From: Chrysomallon squamiferum
Lineage: Eukaryota > Mollusca > Gastropoda > Neomphalida > Peltospiridae
Direction: 5' to 3'
DNA length: 64,000 nt
NCBI GenBank assembly: GCA_012295275.1
Contig: CM022667.1
Location: 5,306,208-5,370,207, forward strand
Shown piece after piece: positions 1-19,850 of the stretch. A program made the position numbers and the translations under genes. Under the pieces are notes generated by a model that saw only the letters and a list, made by a program, of their open reading frames with translations, ran no database searches and had not been told where the DNA came from. Numbering within the stretch: the first letter of the stretch is position 1; each line of letters starts with the position of its first letter.

Positions 1-3000
1 GAAAAAAGATAAAATGTTTCAAAAAATATGTATAAAAGATTTTAAAGAAAAATGGTAAAGTATAATAAATAAATGAACAATAATATTGAAGAAAAATAGA
101 AATGATAAACGACCAACAACAATAACATGAAAATTAATAATAATAAAACCCTATTAACATTATGCATTATCAGTGTTATCTATATGACGTTTAATTATTT
201 ATTATGAATTATTTTTTTTTCTCTTTAAATTATTGTTGTTTTTATTATTATTATTATTCTCTCCATCTATCCATATATATATATATATATATATAGTAAA
301 TCTTAGAAGAATTTGTTTTCGATCGTGCTTTATATGCTAAGACTGAATTAAATATAATCATTTTTGTTAACTATATTTTTTGTGTGGATAAGTAGCAGAA
401 ATTATTGTAATATATTGCATTACTCTTATACAACTAAGCATATTAATAAAGTTGTATACAAAGTTAAAATAAAACACAAAAAAATAAAACGCCTTTCATT
501 TTTAGGTAATAAAAGTAAATTTTGTTTTTATTTGACTTGAATTGAGTTGGAATGTTCTACCAAACAATTTAAAGTGCAGATGTCAATATTTGATCTACCG
601 TCACTTAGCACGAATTATTCACAGTATGACGTAAATTACTATTGCTATCATCGTTCGCATTTTGTGATAATAGAACAAAACTGAACTAAATAAAGCTTAA
701 ATAGATCATTAAACTGTAACAAAAACATTTATAATAATGTACAAGAAAAAATATCGAAATAGAATAAAGTAAAAATTAAGAGAAATCAAAGGAGTGAGAT
801 AGAATTCAAACATTAAACTAAAAGTACAGTTTATAGGTATGACTAATTTCCTAATAAGACTACCAATAATAATAAATATAACTAATCTTAGCATCGACAT
901 CTCTGTCGACTGAAAAGTCTTAGGGAGAAAATAAAAGCAAAGTAGAAACAAATAGAGAAGGAATAAATATTAGAAAGTTATGTAGTAAATATTAATATTA
1001 AAGAGAAAGAATACTGTGATATATATATTTTTAATTAACTACACAAAAATAACGGCAACAAAAACAATAACAGGAACAACAACATCAATAACGACATATT
1101 AACATTATGGAAAAGGTATGTTGCGTTTCGTATTTTTTTATTTTCCATTTTCTATTATTGCTATTGTTCTGTTGGTCGATGGTATTTGATAAACACTGAA
1201 TTATTTATGATAATTAACAGTGAAGTTTAAGTTTAGTGTCGTCAAATAACCGAAATTATTGGAATGCGTGGCATTTCTCTAATAAAAATACATTTTGATT
1301 TCATGTAATTTAAACACATTTAGAATGTCATACGAACGACATTCAAGAGTAAACGTTAAGATTTTTGTCACTGGCGCTCATTAAACAGAATTTATCAGTG
1401 CGGTCAAAAAATCTGAGGAAGAAAATAACAGGAATGTACAAACAAATAAACAAGTAAAAAGTGATTAAAAATGTACAAAGTAAATATTAAAATTAAAGAG
1501 ACAAAATGCAGTAAAATAAATTAATAATTAATAACACAATAACAACAATAACAACAACAACAACAACAACAGCAACAAAAGTAGTACCACAGATAATAAT
1601 AAGAACAAAATTTTAATGTTATGGAGAAGAAAAGGTTGCCTTTCTTATTTTTTCATTATTGATTTTCTGGGTTTTGGGATTTTTTTTTCTAACGGTTGAT
1701 GGTATTTCATAAACACTGAATTATTTATAATAAGTGTGAACTATATGCTTTGTATTACTACATGGCAGATTGTTGGAATTCGTCGTGATTCTCTCGTAAA
1801 AATAAATTTAGTGTTTATGTAATTAATCTATGCAGACTAACAGTGCAGTACGAGCGCATCTCGTGTTTATCCAGTAAAAAGAAAGTTTGTTTCTATGCAA
1901 TTTAAATAAATGTAATAAGCGATATGAAAGAATTTCAAGTATAAACGTCAAGATTATATCTACTGGTTCTCGTTAAATACTTTTTGAGAAATGATATTGA
2001 GAATGATAAAATGTTCTAGTAACTTCCTCTATCTATTCTCACGACAGAAAGGGAAGAAGAAAAAATACATTATGAATTTTTTTTTTTTTTTTTTTAAATA
2101 CAAATAAAGAATAAGAATTCAAAACATTAATAATAAAATGTAAGAAAATAACGAAATTAGAGTGAAATAAAGATGAAGAGAAACTAAACGAATACTATGG
2201 TGTTCGGTAAAGTGCAGGTTATCTAATTTCCTATTAAGACTAAGTATGAGGAAACTTACCACTGACTTTAGTCGCTAAAAGTACTGAGGAAGAAAATGAA
2301 AGAAATGCACAAACGAATAAAGAAGGAAAAAAAAATCAATAAAAAAGTTAAATCGTAAATATTGATATTAAAGAGAAAACTGTAATAAAATAAATTAATA
2401 ATTAATATCGTAATAACAGCAACAAAGTATTGATATTGTGAAGAATTAAGGTTGCCATTCGTGTTTTTCACTATTCTGTTTCCATTCTTTTCTTTTTTTT
2501 CGATGGTGTTTTATAAACACTGAATTATTTAATACTTTAGGTTTAGTTTCGAGAAATAACCGAAATTTTTGGAATCCGTGGCGTTTTTCTAATAAAAATA
2601 AATTTAGATTTCATGTAATTTAAAAACATTTAGAATGTAATACAGAACGAAATTCACAAGCAAACATCAAGATTTTAGGAACTGGCCCTCTTTAAATAGA
2701 ATTTACAGAAAAAGTACTAATGATTGTCACTATGCTGGAAGTTACCATTAGTATCATCGTCGTCTATATTTTGTCGTAATAATAAGAACATAAATTAAAA
2801 TAAATAATACAAAAAGATAATTAAATGGTTCGAATATCATTAGTAATAATATTGAATGAAATAATTGAAATAGATTTCAATAAAAACAAATGGAAATTAA
2901 ATAAAAATAGAGAAACAAAAAGATTTTATGAAGCTGAGACAAAAGATTTATAAAGTAACACAATTACAGTAGTAATAGTGTATTTTATCTACTTGCTTTC

Positions 3001-3700
3001 GTTAAGTACAAATTATAGGAAATGTGGTATGAGTAATGTATTATTAACAATGATGAAATAAACCATGAGAATTACCGTCGCCTGAAGACTGATGGAAGAA
3101 AAAAGTCAATAAAGACATAAACAAAAGAAAAGAAAATTCAAAAGTTTAGAAATAAATAGGCATGTCAAAGGAAAAAGTAAAGCAATATGAATAAATAAGT
3201 AGGAATTAAAATGATAATAATAACCATAATAACATTATCGACAAGGAAGGTTGCATTTCGTAGTTATCCTTTATTTCCTAATACTTCTTTCTACATTTAT
3301 TTTTGAAATCTTATAATAACTTATGGTCAGTGGTATTATATAATCACTGAATTATTTATAATAATTGTGAACTATACGCTTAGTATGAATACATGACACA
3401 GATTGTTGGAATGCGTCGCGTTTCTCTCATAAAACTAAATTTAGTTTGCTTGTAATGTAAGTAGATTAACAGTGTAGTATGAGCGCATTTCATATTTATC
3501 CAGTAAAAAGAAAGTTTGTTTATATGCAATTAAAATAAATTTAGAAAGCGATATGAAAGAATTGCAAGTATAAAGGTCAAGATTTTATCTTCTGATGTTC
3601 AGTAAATACCTTTAGAGAAATGATATTCAGAATGATGAAATTTATTAGTATCTTCCTCTATGTGTTCTCACGAAAGAAGAAATAATTATTAAAAAAAAAA
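1..3700. repeat. Diverged tandem repeat array, about 0.5-0.8 kb monomers
   Basis: Non-coding AT-rich stretch in which the same paragraph recurs. A near-invariant 19-mer (ATAAACACTGAATTATTTA) occurs at about 1189, 1709 and 2513, and with one change at about 3340. It is preceded each time by a GGTTGC/TTTCGTA-like segment and followed by TTGGAAT-CGT-G-GTTTCTCTAATAAAA-like sequence. Odd and even copies differ: copies 1 and 3 share the AAATAACCGAAAT segment, while copies 2 and 4 share the CTATA-GCTT-GTAT-ACATG segment. Monomers therefore alternate. No convincing open reading frame was seen. Confidence 0.7.
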
Positions 3701-5312
3701 TAATAATAATAAAAATTAAAAAAAAAAAAAATGAAGCATAAAAACAGTAAAATGTTTCGAAAACGTTAATAATAACACTGAAAAAATAATAATATTAAAG
3801 TTCAAAGTAATAAAACTGAATTTATATATAAAAAGAAAAGAAAAAGAGAATGAGCGACCTCTGTCTAATGGGGAATTCTGTTCTGGCTATTTTTGTCACA
3901 AATACTCCTATTACTATTACTACTACTACTACTACTACTACTACTAATAATAATAATAATAATAAGAAGAAGAAGAAGAAGAAGAAGAATACTAACAAAA
4001 AGTAAATAAATAAATAAATAAATAAATATTAAAATAAATAAATAAAAAGAAATAAATTCAATTCATACCAGTTATTAAAATAAACACCTGTTCAGTTACT
4101 GCTTGAACAATTTAATTTTTATTCTAAATTAGAAAAGTTACTAATTCTTGTATCAGGTAGATAACATCAAACTTCAAAAACAAAATCCTGCATAGTTCTT
4201 GTGCCAGATATGACGACAGTTGATCCTAGTCTACGTTATATACACTTTCAGATATTAAGAGAGAAGGAAATAATTACTTTTCCTCCGAGTACCCTGAACA
4301 TAGAGCATAAACAGTTTCTGTTTCGTTTGGTCTGGCCGAGCCTAATTTCTTAAACGAGAGAAAAATGGTCAGACAAAATGTTTAGATCTTGATATCTCAG
4401 CTAGCCCTGAATAGCTGAAGAAATATCAATTTAACAATGTTTGGTGTGTGCAAAACAAACATTACTGGCTTAGGCATGCATATTGCTGACCTACATTAGC
4501 CAAAATCTCTAGAATTTCTATATGAACTGTTTTCGAAACGGTATATGCGTCAAATGAAAGGGGAAAGAATGAAAAGTATTTTCACTTCAAATACCAAGCC
4601 CCTTAGATCACCCAACAACAGTTCCTTTTTGTTTTCTTTCCTGCCTGTAATACACCACCAAGTGTAGGTTCGTTCCATACCGCAATTATCACCCTACCCG
4701 TTTTGTAGTTAACTGCGATTGTTGTGTTATGAATGATAACTTTGGTCTTTCTTTTAATGTTTTTAGAATAGCCAAGTCTCCTGTTTCTTTTCTTCTTTTT
4801 TTGTTTTGATAATAAACACAAGAATAATATTCTCTGTGTAAAAATATATTTTTGAGGTTGGACAGTGAAGAGAATAGTCATACTTCAGAGATTGGACGTA
4901 GATTTATTTCATGTTTCCCTTTGCACCAGAATGACTATTATGAAGTCTGGTCTACTGATTTCTGAAATACTGTGTTCATCCCTCTTTTGTTTAAAAATAT
5001 AAATTTTGGAAAAGTTGATGATACAAAACTATCAATCCAAGAAAGATTATTATTTAAAATGAACTTTCATATGATTTTTTTTATCAAAATTTTAATCATT
5101 CCTGTTAGAACGTTTTTGGCACATGACTCACTTCCACTGTACGTTAATGTTTACATGATGCAAAACAAATTGAAGGCTCTGCACCCACAAAATAAACCGC
5201 GCAAAATGCACATAAACACAAATATAATATACACTTATGGGTATTTATGTACATATGTTTGTGTGCTTGTCTCTTTGTTTATATAACGCAAAGTTTTGTA
5301 TATACAACTTAC
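3701..5312. other. Non-genic AT-rich stretch with simple repeats
   Basis: Contains (TAC)n, (TAA)n, (GAA)n and (TAAA)n tracts near 3911-4030. A minus-strand open frame at 4606-4881 encodes a basic, low-complexity-poor peptide (contains TTIAVNYKTGRVIIAVW) with no recognised domain; I do not call it a gene. If the Ig exon at 5313 belongs to a functional gene, its 3' exons should lie here, but no transmembrane or tail exon resembling those of genes A-C was found. Confidence 0.5.
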
Positions 5313-5633
5313 TTGCAATAGATTTGTTGCATGTCATTTCACCATCACGCAAGTCACCATCAGTGCAAGCATACACCCCTTCATCGACTTGATTGAAATT
5401 ATTCATGATGACAATGATCATCTCCCCCTTAATCACTGCTGAGTATCTTTCGTCGTATGTCTCACACTTCGTATTTTGACGATTACAAACAACAACGTTT
5501 TGCGAATGACCAGCTTTCATCCGTGAAATTTTTATTCCTTCAGTTACAGTACCAACTACCATACACGCTAAGCTCGTACTTCGTCCCTTCAGAGCATCAT
5601 CCACACAATCTATATACGTTCTTGCTAATCCCA
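5313..5633 (-). CDS. Orphan divergent Ig-like domain exon (gene Z)
   Basis: A single 321-nt exon, phase 1 at both ends, with acceptor ...CCTAG and donor GTAAGT. It encodes an Ig-like domain of the cluster family. It has the leading A-R-T-Y-I-D-C, the B-strand L-A-C, the C-x5-C pair (VVVC...TKC), the F-strand motif D-E-G-V-Y-A-C and the terminal M-T-C. It is the most divergent domain in the window: Y-A-C replaces W-x-C, and the seventh cysteine (Y-C) found in several other domains is absent. No linker, transmembrane or tail exon was found on either side, so it may be a stranded exon of a broken gene copy. The reading frame and both splice sites are intact. Confidence 0.7.
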
Positions 5634-5640
5634 CTAGGCA

Positions 5641-5682
<42 letters not shown>

Positions 5683-6544
5683 TTCAAGAGAAAAATAGGA
5701 AGAATCATGCATAAAAATAAAAATAAAACATTACTATATTTGCAAGAAAGAAAGAAAAAGAAAAGAAAATGTATCTGAGATATGACAGAATACAACACAA
5801 TACAGGGATGAAAATGAATATGCACAAACAACTAAAATACGCATATGGCACACGCGTAATGCTCTGAACGGCACTGTTCGCGTCGTCGGTCGGACTACGA
5901 CTGATTCGATCAGTCTGTTATTTCTGAACGGAAAATTCTCACATTTCAGGTCAATGAGAAACTTCTGCATCGCTCCGCTCAGGGCGCCTGATCACACTTT
6001 GTGGTTTCCACCATGAGAGATGCAAAACGAGTTCAACGAGCAGACCTAACCACATGATTTGTTTAGATTCGTCTCTTATAATGTTTTATTGGGTTTTTTC
6101 GTGCTATTTCATTTTTTATGTTAGTGTCGCCATCGCTCGCTGTATTCTCGCGAGTTGTTTGTAAATAATATGGAAACGTATGACGTATGAAAGACAGAAA
6201 TAATGAAAGAATGAAATACCTTATGTAAGAATAAAGATAAAATGAAAAATGAATAAAAAAATATAAATAAACAAAAACAAAAACAAAAACAAAATGAAGA
6301 AAAAGAAAAACGAAAGACGACGAAAGAGCCAGAAAGGAAGAAGGAACGAATACAAAAAAAAAAAAAAAATAAAAATAAAAATAAATAAGTAAATAAAAAT
6401 AGTTAAAACACTGACGATATTTGACATAATTATGTGCAAAAATATATGTTTTAAATGTATGCAACCTACACCACAACTATCGTAAGGTCTCTAATTACTA
6501 CGACTGCAGCAGAAGCAATAACATCAATGATAAAATAAATGAAA

Positions 6545-6575
<31 letters not shown>

Positions 6576-6806
6576 TTTAATACTTCCAAATAAACTGGAT
6601 AGATACAGCGCATTGTGTTACCAGCATAAACTTTAAACGGCGCGAAAAAGCAAAGACATTCTAGTGGGAGACAAATGTAAACAAAGTTACAACGTGCGTT
6701 TGAACCAAAGTGTTTAGTACTGAACGGGTTGATGTTAAAGACATCAGGATCCGCGACTCTCGATAGGAAAACAAATAAAAAATAAAATAATAAACAACAA
6801 CAGCAG

Positions 6807-6892
<86 letters not shown>

Positions 6893-7008
6893 GAAAAAAC
6901 GCTTCCCGGGCGTCATCGGCTCTGTCTCAACAGAACAGCAAGGAAAGTAAACCTGACAGAGTAAGCAACTAGACTGTGTGAGCAGAATATAAAACCTATA
7001 TTGTTTTC

Positions 7009-7056
<48 letters not shown>

Positions 7057-7084
7057 ATATCACCCCCAACAAATATTAAAGAAA

Positions 7085-7121
<37 letters not shown>

Positions 7122-8148
7122 TTTTCAGTTAATTCTAATAAATAAATAAATAAATAAATAAATAAACACAAATTTTAACAGGTATTTTACTGAAGCAGTA
7201 TGTATCTGAGAGGGGTGTATATATATGATGATATAAGCCATGAAAATGTAAAATATCCAAACGCCAAAACCAAAATAAAACTGAACTTCATTTTTCAAAC
7301 TATGTTTAGTGAAAATCGAATAATAATATTTCGTGAAGTGCTTGAAATGCGCAACCTATGTGAGGTAATAAAACCCGTCCAAACGCTGTGTTCACAAATA
7401 TGACAACTGCGCATGTCAGACATTAGTGACAGTTTAATACTAGAATACAAAATAAACAGCCTTACGGTTAATTATCTAATTGTGTCTAAAAGTTAAAACA
7501 AAAATTGCAAAACAAGAACATAGCTGATTTGCAGTTTCGAGTCAATGCAATATAATAAAATAGTGTAAGTAGTACAAGTATTCATTAGTTTCATACACTA
7601 ACACGATATTGTTACCAACTGTTGTATGACGAAAAAGCGAATAAAAGTCTTCATATTATGATTTCACTGTATAATCTGAAAAATAAAATGTATTAAAATA
7701 TTATCAAACGGTTGTACTACTTTTACATTATGGTAATGTTATCTAAAATATTGGTGTGAAATGTTACAAAGTGGCAAATTGTAACTGCTATTTAGTGTCA
7801 AATTTTTAAAATTTATTTATTTATTTATTATTTTTATTTATTTATTTATTTATTTATTGCTACTTATGTTCACTACTACTACTACTACTATTATTATTGC
7901 TATATATTTTTATTTTATTATTATATTTATTTTTAAAGATCACCATAGTTATCCAATTACCAATATACATAGAATATTCACTGAACCTGCTAGTTAGAAT
8001 AGATTTATACGACTAAGAAAAGAAATTAAAAAGAGCAAACCGAATAAATGGAACTGTATTTCTTTTCAACTTCTGTTTTTTACGTTTTTTCCTTTAATTT
8101 TGATGACAGTATTACCTAAAAGTAAGAAAATATATTATAATTGCATAT
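5634..8148. other. Intergenic, microsatellite-rich
   Basis: Holds (TAA)n next to 5641, an A-rich run at 6354, (AT)n at 6551, (CAA)n/(TAA)n at 6800-6890, (CA)n at 7012-7054, (TAA)n at 7087 and (TAAA)n at 7139. Long open frames here are translations of these repeats. No gene seen. Confidence 0.6.
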
Positions 8149-8301
8149 ATGATAACTGTTTTCATTGGAGCAGACGTTAGAGTCTCAATGGATTGCGTCA
8201 TTTATTTGGACGTTACGTCATCTCAAAAAGTGTGTTGTAATAGACAAACATTTTTATTTATATATTTATTTACTAATTATTATTATGAATTTGTTTGTAT
8301 A

Positions 8302-8344
<43 letters not shown>

Positions 8345-8930
8345 TTTCGAAATATGATCATATTTTAAAGCTGGTGTTGATATACAAGTAATTAAACCAT
8401 GTAATGCATGCAGTCACTGTGTATTATAATGACCATGAACGGAAGGGTGGGGTCTGCTATTGTGGGTAGCCTGGGTATTGGAGGTAAGCGGTGTTTAGGA
8501 CAGAATACTATGTATGCAGAAGAAAACTGATATTTATATTATCAGTTTGGTTATGGCATGAAAACTAATAACAACTCTATTCATGACATTTTCGCTTTTT
8601 TTGTTTTGGGTTTTATGTTTCATGTTTTAAAGGAACATAAGCCAGAGATCACATGCACGTCATGTGATATTTGGCATCAATACAAATGTCTTAAATTATT
8701 GTGTAAACAATTGTATATACGGACATGTTCAGACTGAAACTTGCGTGATAAACTAACAGTACACTGTGTTTATTTTAACTCTGAACATTTATTTGTGAAA
8801 TAAATAAACAGTGCTGGAAATTGGAAGAACGCCTGGGAGATGTGAGAGTGGTAGCGCGGAGTTTCTTTACATTTTAGTTTCCAGTTTACCCTAAAATGTC
8901 TTACTAGAATGGCGTTGGAGACATTTATTT
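8149..8930 (-). promoter_or_regulatory. Duplicated 5'-flank-like segment
   Basis: This segment resembles 19400-19850. Both contain a TCTCAAT-GATT-CGTCA block (8191-8200; 19441-19458) with a TTACGTCA half-palindrome. They also share a long stretch with ATCACATGCA-GTCAT and TGCGTGATAA motifs. A related ATCGATTGCGTCA block lies at about 35614-35626, 5' of gene B. The shared position relative to the minus-strand gene copies suggests a duplicated upstream region. A promoter role is inference. Confidence 0.4.
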
Positions 8931-9085
8931 ATTAGTTATCCTTTACGTTTCTAATAAACAAAGGTAATTTATTTCCTTTAATTATATTTGTATATTTTAC
9001 TCAGGTATCAAAAATAATTAGGGTATATGAAGACAAAATGAAATGAAATCAAATCAAATGAAAATAAATAAATATAATAAATAAA

Positions 9086-9116
<31 letters not shown>

Positions 9117-9235
9117 TAACAACAAAACTTCACTTTTTCTCTTTGTTAACATAAAAATAATTCTTAAACCTAGAGCAGTACATATACTCTAACATATATA
9201 TTTTTTTCTTCTTCTTCTTCTTCTTCTTTTATTAT

Positions 9236-9571
9236 TCAAGAAGCCATTTGAGGAAGTCTGTTCAACTCCTCTTCTAGCGTCTTAGGAACTTCCTCTAACG
9301 TAGTCGACGGACACAAATGTCTGCCTACTATGTCGAGCACAGGAAAACGTAACTGCGACAGAAGCCTCGGAAACAAAACGAGAAAGGGTGCCAGTACTGC
9401 CTCACACGATTTAGCACAACATGGAAGTCGTAGAGACAATATGCCGATAGCCCGTAGACATAAACAAAGCAATAATAACTGTATGATCAAGAAAATAAAT
9501 ATGGTTGAATGAAACAATGCGATCTTCCTGTCAAAACTGAGAGTGACACCCTGAACACGTATAGACAGCAA
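9236..9571 (-). CDS. Unrecognised 111-codon open reading frame with hydrophobic N-terminal segment
   Basis: An uninterrupted ATG-to-stop frame in an island noticeably less AT-rich and less repetitive than its surroundings. The predicted protein has a hydrophobic stretch at about residues 22-44 (STIFIFLIIQLLLLCLCLRA) that could be a signal anchor. A cysteine-containing, leucine-rich segment follows, then an acidic C-terminus (LEEVPKTLEEELNRLP). I recognise no family. It could be a small lineage-specific gene, an exon of a larger gene or a fragment of a mobile element. A (CTT)n tract abuts its 3' end. Confidence 0.25.
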   Translation of the reverse strand: MLSIRVQGVTLSFDRKIALFHSTIFIFLIIQLLLLCLCLRAIGILSLRLPCCAKSCEAVLAPFLVLFPRLLSQLRFPVLDIVGRHLCPSTTLEEVPKTLEEELNRLPQMAS

Positions 9572-9718
9572 CTGCGTGATGCACGCGCAAAGTGTGGACT
9601 TTGTTTATTAACAGCCTGAATGTTTTTTAATGTCACGTGTCTCCTGGAATCTTATGATCTGTCAAATAGCTGGCATTAACATTGACATTTCAGTTCCCTT
9701 TGTTGGACGAGTATATAG

Positions 9719-9723
<5 letters not shown>

Positions 9724-9776
<53 letters not shown>
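9724..9776. repeat. (CA)n microsatellite
   Basis: Uninterrupted CA dinucleotide run of about 53 nt in intergenic sequence. Confidence 0.95.
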
Positions 9777-9782
<6 letters not shown>

Positions 9783-10208
9783 ACACAGACGATCTTTATA
9801 CTGGTCTGTAACCTTCCTGATATACAGATATGTAAATACCCTTAGGACATATTTTGAGTAAATCGTGGTTACCATGGTAACTAAATTCCTGGTCTCTCTG
9901 TGTGGATAGATAGGCTTTCACTTGACTGAAAGTAAGAACACGAAAATATTGTTTGTAATTCTTTAATACAGAAACGAACTTATTGCAAATAATAACTTGA
10001 AGGATTTTTATATTTCACTATTATCATAACTGTTTCCCAGACACAGATATAAGCACAAAAACTAGACACACATTACTCGAACATAATAACCACATCCACA
10101 CACATACGTTGAAGAAAATCTCGGTTACACAAAATATAAATATATATTACAAATAAACATCAGCAGAAATTAGCCACAAATGAAACACATTTTACTGTTT
10201 CTATTCTA

Positions 10209-17666
<7,458 letters not shown>

Positions 17667-18997
17667 CTGAAGGAAAAATAATAACAAAAATAACAACAAC
17701 AAAAAAAAATAAATGAAATAAAAAAATAAATAAAATAACATAAATAATTAAATTAAAGATATTAATAATAATAATAATAATAATAATAAAATAAAAAAAT
17801 AAATAATAAACAAAATATATAAATAAATAAGAGAGATGAATAACAACAACAGTAACAACATAAAATTCTTACACACAAACCAATAAGAAGGCATCGTGAT
17901 AATAGTAATGTATTGTATTTTGTATCACTTAACGAAATTCAAAAACATACTAAAACGAGCAAAATGTTGCTGCCAGTCTTGGTGCAAGGAAATTACAGAG
18001 ACAGAGGAAGCGGATGACTTCAGAAGCGGACGAAATTTAACCAACCATGCCAAAGAATGTCAGTTCAAGATCTCGACTGTATCGTGGTTTAAAGAGATCT
18101 GCTCACTACGTTGTGTGTCTTGTGACGTCTCAATTACAAGAGTGCATCCGAGGTTGCAAATTAAATGGTGCATAAGTTATTAACGAGATCCGGCATGTAG
18201 AGCCTGCTTTATGTATTGTACGTTGAAAACCAAGCTACTCTCATTGTCAGCGATCTGCGATCAGAGCTAACTGTTATTAAGGTTAGTTTCTTGGTTGCGT
18301 GATAACGACACAAATAAATGGGATGTTGGTCTTAAAGTTTGTGCCATTTCTGCGTTGAGAAACAATTTCCTTACACCAAACTGTTCAGACCGAATCCATT
18401 GTTTATGGATCAGCTTTCATTAGTGGAACAGTGCTGATACAAAGCGGTGTCAAACCAATCGTTGGAAATGTCATTCCACTATTCCACGCCAAAATATGAA
18501 ACGTTGTGAAAAAAATGACCGTATGTTTATTGTGTCTAATAATACAACGACTGATATAGTTCTCGATGTGAATATCTTATTTTCATAGTTGTGGTAAAAG
18601 AGAGTATTATTTATTTATTTATTTATTTATTAATTTAGTTGTTATTTTTTTGTATTATTATCTAACAGACTATATTTCTTCACGGTCAACCCTTCTGGCG
18701 TCTACTAGTGTGCCACGTGTATGTACATGTACTGCATCATCATACGATATTTGTATGGTAATATTTTCAATATCAGTTATTTTATTTTAATCACCTTTAC
18801 TGTAAAAGAAACATAAATCCTAACAGACCCACACACAGACAAAGACAAAGACACAAAAGCATACATTTGACATACATTTATGTGTGTATATACGTGTGTG
18901 TGTGTATTCATAGAGGTGTGTGTGAGTGTGTTTGTGTGTGCTATGTGACTTTATGCATGTGTGTATGTATTTATATGCGTGGTAGTTTGTACGGATT
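17667..18997. other. 5' region of gene A, no signal exon recognised
   Basis: AT-rich, with (TAA)n and (AAAT)n at 17690-17830 and a less AT-rich patch at 17950-18500 with no recognisable coding content. The plus-strand open frame at 17896-18183 has no homologue in the cluster and is not called. Confidence 0.4.
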
Positions 18998-19095
18998 ACT
19001 TACTTGGAATATCTTCTGCTGCATGTTGTTTCGCCAGCAGCAAGAAAAAGATGACTGCAAAGTCACTGACCTTCATCGTTTTTACTAAAATAAGT
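18998..19095 (-). pseudogene. Relic 3' end of an Ig-like exon
   Basis: The reverse strand reads G-A-T-G-A-A-G-G then a degenerate S-D-G region, then GAAACAACATGCAGCAGAAG and a preserved donor GTAAGT at the left edge. The same end, also degenerate, occurs on the plus strand at 59360-59433. Only the F/G-strand end of the domain survives. Confidence 0.6.
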
Positions 19096-19399
19096 TACTG
19101 AAACTTGCGAGTTAATGATTACTTTCATCAGATGAATTATGTGTATTTAAACTGTAAAAACAACAACATCTTATTTTATAATTATTATTGTTTTATTATT
19201 ATTATTAGTTACATTATTAGTTATATATATGTGTGTTTGTTTTGTTTTGTGTTTGGAGTGGGTGGGGGCTTTGCAGTTACAAATAAATATATAATAATCA
19301 CCGAAATCTGTTTGTTTGAATTTTTTGCCACTTCTGTCTGTAGGTTTTATCCTTACAGTTACATGAGAGACCAGTGTTAACTAAACATAAGGAATTACA

Positions 19400-19850
19400 T
19401 TAAACTAGATGACAGTCTTGTCTGGTGCACATATTAAACGTCTCAATCGATTACGTCATTCATTTTTGCTTTTCTGGTGATAGCGTCACAACCGTTTTTT
19501 AATGTCAAAATAGGGGTCTATTATTATGATTCATATTTGGAAATGAAGAATATATATATATATATAAGCAGAAAATGATTCATATATGATTAGTAGTAAA
19601 GAGAGAAAAGGGTCTAGTCCAGCCTTTGAACAGTGTTGTTGATGTATTAGTATTTTTTCTTTGGGTTTCATATTTCATTGAAAGACAATCCTAACATCAC
19701 ATGCATATCATTTTATACTTTAATATCATATTACCCGATGTTTAATTATAGAACTACGTCTGCGTGATAATATAACAATACTTGTGCTTATTCTGAAGTT
19801 GCACTTTTATTTTTTTTTTTAAATGAACTTTTTTTATAATGTTTGTTTAA
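19400..19850 (-). promoter_or_regulatory. Duplicated 5'-flank-like segment, upstream of gene A
   Basis: Related to 8149-8930 (see that entry), with TTACGTCA at 19451-19458. It lies at the expected distance 5' of gene A if A is organised like B. Promoter function is inferred. Confidence 0.4.

Noticed and set aside
17896-18183. Plus-strand 95-codon frame with several cysteines near gene A
   Set aside because: Cysteine spacing does not match the Ig family, and no splice sites or homologue were found.
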